Shown piece by piece: positions 61,984-64,000 of a stretch of 64,000 nt of DNA. Position 1 is the first letter of the stretch; the number at the start of each line of letters is the position of its first letter. The stretch is taken from NCBI RefSeq assembly GCF_900109455.1, contig NZ_FOAG01000002.1, positions 372,001 through 436,000 of the forward strand. The letters run 5' to 3'. The notes below the pieces were generated by a model. The model made no database searches, was not told the DNA's origin, and saw only the letters and a program-made list of their open reading frames with translations. The stretch comes from Roseovarius azorensis (GTDB lineage: Bacteria > Pseudomonadota > Alphaproteobacteria > Rhodobacterales > Rhodobacteraceae). The position numbers were made by a program, and so were the translations under genes.

Positions 61984-62165
61984 ATCCTGACGGAGAATTG
62001 ACGCGACGGAGTGAGAGTGCTTGCAGGTCCAGCCTGCTCTGGATCATCCCGTCGGCATAGTCAGGGTTCTGATCAGTTCAGCGCAGGGGGCGCGACAATG
62101 CGCTGTTGTGTCTGCCCTGAAGCGCGGTCCGGTGGACGCGCCATCCCAAGGCTGTTGTCACCCTG

Positions 62166-62306
62166 TCAATCTTGAGCATCCTGCGCCGTGTCTGTCACCA
62201 CTTGCCCCGCGCGCTCGATATCCTTACCGGCGCCCTTTACCGTTTCACAGGCGGCAAGAGCCCCCATGACAAGCAAGGAAATAAGTGAAATTCGTGAACG
62301 TCTCAT
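62166..62306 (-). CDS. Entericidin-like small lipoprotein
   Basis: 46 aa. MRRSRISLISLLVMGALAAC is a lipoprotein signal, and ETVKGAGKDIERAGQ is the classic entericidin A/B helix. GGAG before ATG 62306 fixes the start. In enteric bacteria such lipoproteins form a stress-linked toxin/antidote-like pair; only one is here. A GGAAC-N17-CGTT promoter lies 33 bases upstream. Confidence 0.85.
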   Translation of the reverse strand: MRRSRISLISLLVMGALAACETVKGAGKDIERAGQVVTDTAQDAQD

Positions 62307-62338
62307 TGCGATCTCCGTTTGATGTCGTGTGATAATCA

Positions 62339-62364
62339 AACGCAGCAACCGCCATTCCGGTTCC
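62339..62364 (-). promoter_or_regulatory. EcfG-type stress promoter of the entericidin gene
   Basis: Minus strand: GGAAC (62364-62360), 17 bases, CGTT (62342-62339). The expected start of transcription gives a leader of about 25 bases before ATG 62306. The motif lies between the kinase stop and the entericidin start, an exact promoter position. Confidence 0.8.
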
Positions 62365-62380
62365 AATGGTTTGCAGACAA

Positions 62381-64000
62381 TCAGTCGGCGTCCTCATCCG
62401 GGGCGGGCCATGTAACCGGAAATACGACGTGCAGTTCATAGCGGTCGGGCAAGTCGTTGATTTCGAGCGTTCCGTTCAGTTGTGATACAAAGAACTCGAT
62501 CAGCCTGGACCCGAGACCGGAGCCGCCGATGGGTGCGTTGCCGCCGTTTTCGGCTTCAGTCTGCGGAATGCGGGAGTTCACCACACTCAGGCATAACCTG
62601 TCGTCGTCGACATCCTTCAAGGCGATATTGATCCAGGCGTCTGCTCCGGTGGTCATGCCGCAATACTTGACCGCATTGATTGCCGCCTCGGTTGCCAGAA
62701 GCGACAACGGCACGGACTGGTCGGGGCTGATCTCGACCGGGCCGAACCCTGTGGTGACCCTGATCTGACGGCCTGACTCGTCAAGCGTTCCCACGATCAC
62801 CAATTGCTGTATGATATCATCAAGCAGCCTGTCGGCACGCACAAGGGACAGTTTGCGCGCCATGTAAAGGTAACGGTGAATGGCCGAAAGCGCCATCACC
62901 CGATCCTGAACCCGTCGCAGGAGGTCTCTTGCCTCCGTGCTGCCGGTCGAGCGAATCTGCATGTTCAACATGCTTGATATGAGCTGGAGGTTGTTTTTCA
63001 CGCGGTGATGCACCTCGCGCAGAAGAACTGTCTTTTCCCGAAGGTCCTCTTCGAGGTGCCGCTCCTGTTCGGACAGGCGCTTTGTCATTGCGCGAAACGC
63101 TTCGGCGACCACCTCGAGCTCTTCGGGCGCATTGTCCAGCCGGGCTCCATCGAGATCGCCGCGTCCGGCCGCATAGAGCCGCATCCAGGATCGCAATCGG
63201 CGCACATGCCGGATCACCAGATGATGCACCCCCACATAGGCCACTCCGATGGCGATGGCCCACATGACAAAAGGAAAATAGAGCGCGAACGCCCCTTCAT
63301 ATCCCGGAAGTACACCATTCTTGTGTCGCGGCTCCCAGCTGCCCAGAGCCAGAACGTCATCGTTCACGATTGGAACCACGGCGAAATCCCGCGTGTTGCC
63401 ATCGCGATTCTTGTCCCGGAACGTATGCCGACCCTTTTCTGCCAACTCTTTCAGACCCCTTGAGGCAGGTAGAACCGATCGCCGGTCATCTGTGAAATCT
63501 GCCGTGGCGACGATCTCACCCTCTGACTGGAACAGCACCAGATCAACGTCGGGTGCGGTTGTTGCCAGCTTTTCGTTCAGCACGCTGATCGGTACGGCGA
63601 TCCAGACCGTTCCCCGAAACTGACCGCCTTCAAAGACCGGCACCGCGACGCTCACAGTCGCAATCCCGCCTGCAAATTCGAGCGGGCGCGTCTGGATATT
63701 GGTTTCGCGGCTTGTCAAATCTGATCGAATGGAATCCAGATTGCCGAGATCCCTGCGCCCACCGTTCGAGGCGCAAACCAGAATCAATTGATCATCCACG
63801 AAACCGGCGAATGTGTAGTTCGGGCTTTGCTCGACCACTCTGGCCATCACCGCGTCACAGGTTTCCTCAGTCGCGTCGAAGGCGGACACAGTGATGGCAA
63901 GGGTCTCGGCTGTGCTGACGGCTGACCGTATCATGTCGCGACTTTCGGCGACGGCCTGTTGTGTCTGCTCCAGAAGCGCTGTTTCGGACAGGATCTGCCG
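62381..64000 (-). CDS. Membrane sensor histidine kinase (HisKA_2), N-terminus cut by the window
   Basis: The frame stays open to 64000, so the start lies outside; 539 residues are visible. An extracytoplasmic sensor part (Cache-like; QSPNYTFAGFVDDQLILVC) leads to a membrane helix (YFPFVMWAIAIGVAYVGVHHLVI), a HAMP-like linker, a HisKA_2 phospho-site LREVHHRVKNNLQLISSML and an HATPase end (LATEAAINAVKYCG, GGSGLGSRLIEFF). This kinase type includes PhyK-like sensors that feed the PhyR-NepR-EcfG stress pathway. Two EcfG-type promoters sit just downstream, which supports that link but does not prove it. Confidence 0.85.
   Translation of the reverse strand, partial: RQILSETALLEQTQQAVAESRDMIRSAVSTAETLAITVSAFDATEETCDAVMARVVEQSPNYTFAGFVDDQLILVCASNGGRRDLGNLDSIRSDLTSRETNIQTRPLEFAGGIATVSVAVPVFEGGQFRGTVWIAVPISVLNEKLATTAPDVDLVLFQSEGEIVATADFTDDRRSVLPASRGLKELAEKGRHTFRDKNRDGNTRDFAVVPIVNDDVLALGSWEPRHKNGVLPGYEGAFALYFPFVMWAIAIGVAYVGVHHLVIRHVRRLRSWMRLYAAGRGDLDGARLDNAPEELEVVAEAFRAMTKRLSEQERHLEEDLREKTVLLREVHHRVKNNLQLISSMLNMQIRSTGSTEARDLLRRVQDRVMALSAIHRYLYMARKLSLVRADRLLDDIIQQLVIVGTLDESGRQIRVTTGFGPVEISPDQSVPLSLLATEAAINAVKYCGMTTGADAWINIALKDVDDDRLCLSVVNSRIPQTEAENGGNAPIGGSGLGSRLIEFFVSQLNGTLEINDLPDRYELHVVFPVTWPAPDEDAD

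Noticed and set aside
1..64000. tRNA, rRNA, insertion sequence and phage attachment sites
   Set aside because: Intergenic regions were scanned by eye for clover-leaf stems, transposase frames and direct-repeat borders; none was convincing, although a short tRNA could be missed without a covariance search.

Overview
The window looks like chromosomal DNA from an alphaproteobacterium of the Rhodobacteraceae (Roseobacter group). The base composition is GC-rich and genes are tightly packed, often with ATGA stop/start overlaps. The family-level markers fit: ferrochelatase beside a small abundant 62-aa exported protein, Hint_2 secreted proteins, dctPQM TRAP transporters, a CuyA-like desulfonating lyase, HisKA_2 kinases and EcfG-type promoters. 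No tRNA, rRNA, CRISPR array, insertion sequence or phage gene was recognised.

Left part (1-30926) is mostly core metabolism broken by small accessory units. It holds argG and ilvA, then a secreted tandem-DUF995 protein, then a four-gene polysaccharide operon (UXS-type epimerase, GalE-type epimerase, membrane GT2 synthase, exported GH26-like hydrolase; 4778-9484). A divergent HPt / response-regulator-PP2C pair follows. Next comes an RNA and proteostasis run (hslO, NUDIX, CCA-adding enzyme, RNA methyltransferase that seems to start at CTG), two L,D-transpeptidases flanking a CAP-domain lipoprotein, then hemH, comF, grxC, a nitrilase-family amidase, a MarR regulator, ubiG, prolyl aminopeptidase, zapE, an ABC ATPase and a CHCC zinc-finger protein. 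An AAA ATPase of unknown role is translationally coupled to polA and has an inverted repeat directly before its start.

The middle (30960-43791) starts with a compact three-gene accessory cassette headed by a TIGR04255 protein, plus a solitary Phd-like antitoxin. These are followed by ytoQ, a phosphoribosyltransferase, pheT without pheS, a cuyA-like lyase with a divergent LysR regulator, and pncB. Two secreted Hint-domain proteins with nearly the same C-terminal domain come next, one carrying eight propeller-like repeats.

The right part (43796-64000) begins with an RND efflux pair and its divergent TetR regulator. The largest accessory block is 48891-60649: two LysR-flanked operons converge on each other. 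One encodes AA_synth protein, alpha/beta hydrolase, flavin reductase, LLM monooxygenase and aldehyde dehydrogenase. The other encodes a TRAP transporter and an N,N-dimethylformamidase-like large subunit. Together they read as an uptake and breakdown route for a nitrogen compound, perhaps an N-heterocycle opened by the flavin monooxygenase and then deformylated; the substrate is unknown. Beside it lie wrecked remains of a Rieske ring-hydroxylating oxygenase and another hydrolase. The window ends in a probable general-stress-response patch: a HisKA_2 kinase, an entericidin-like lipoprotein and a secreted protein, the last two each behind a GGAAC-N16/17-CGTT promoter.
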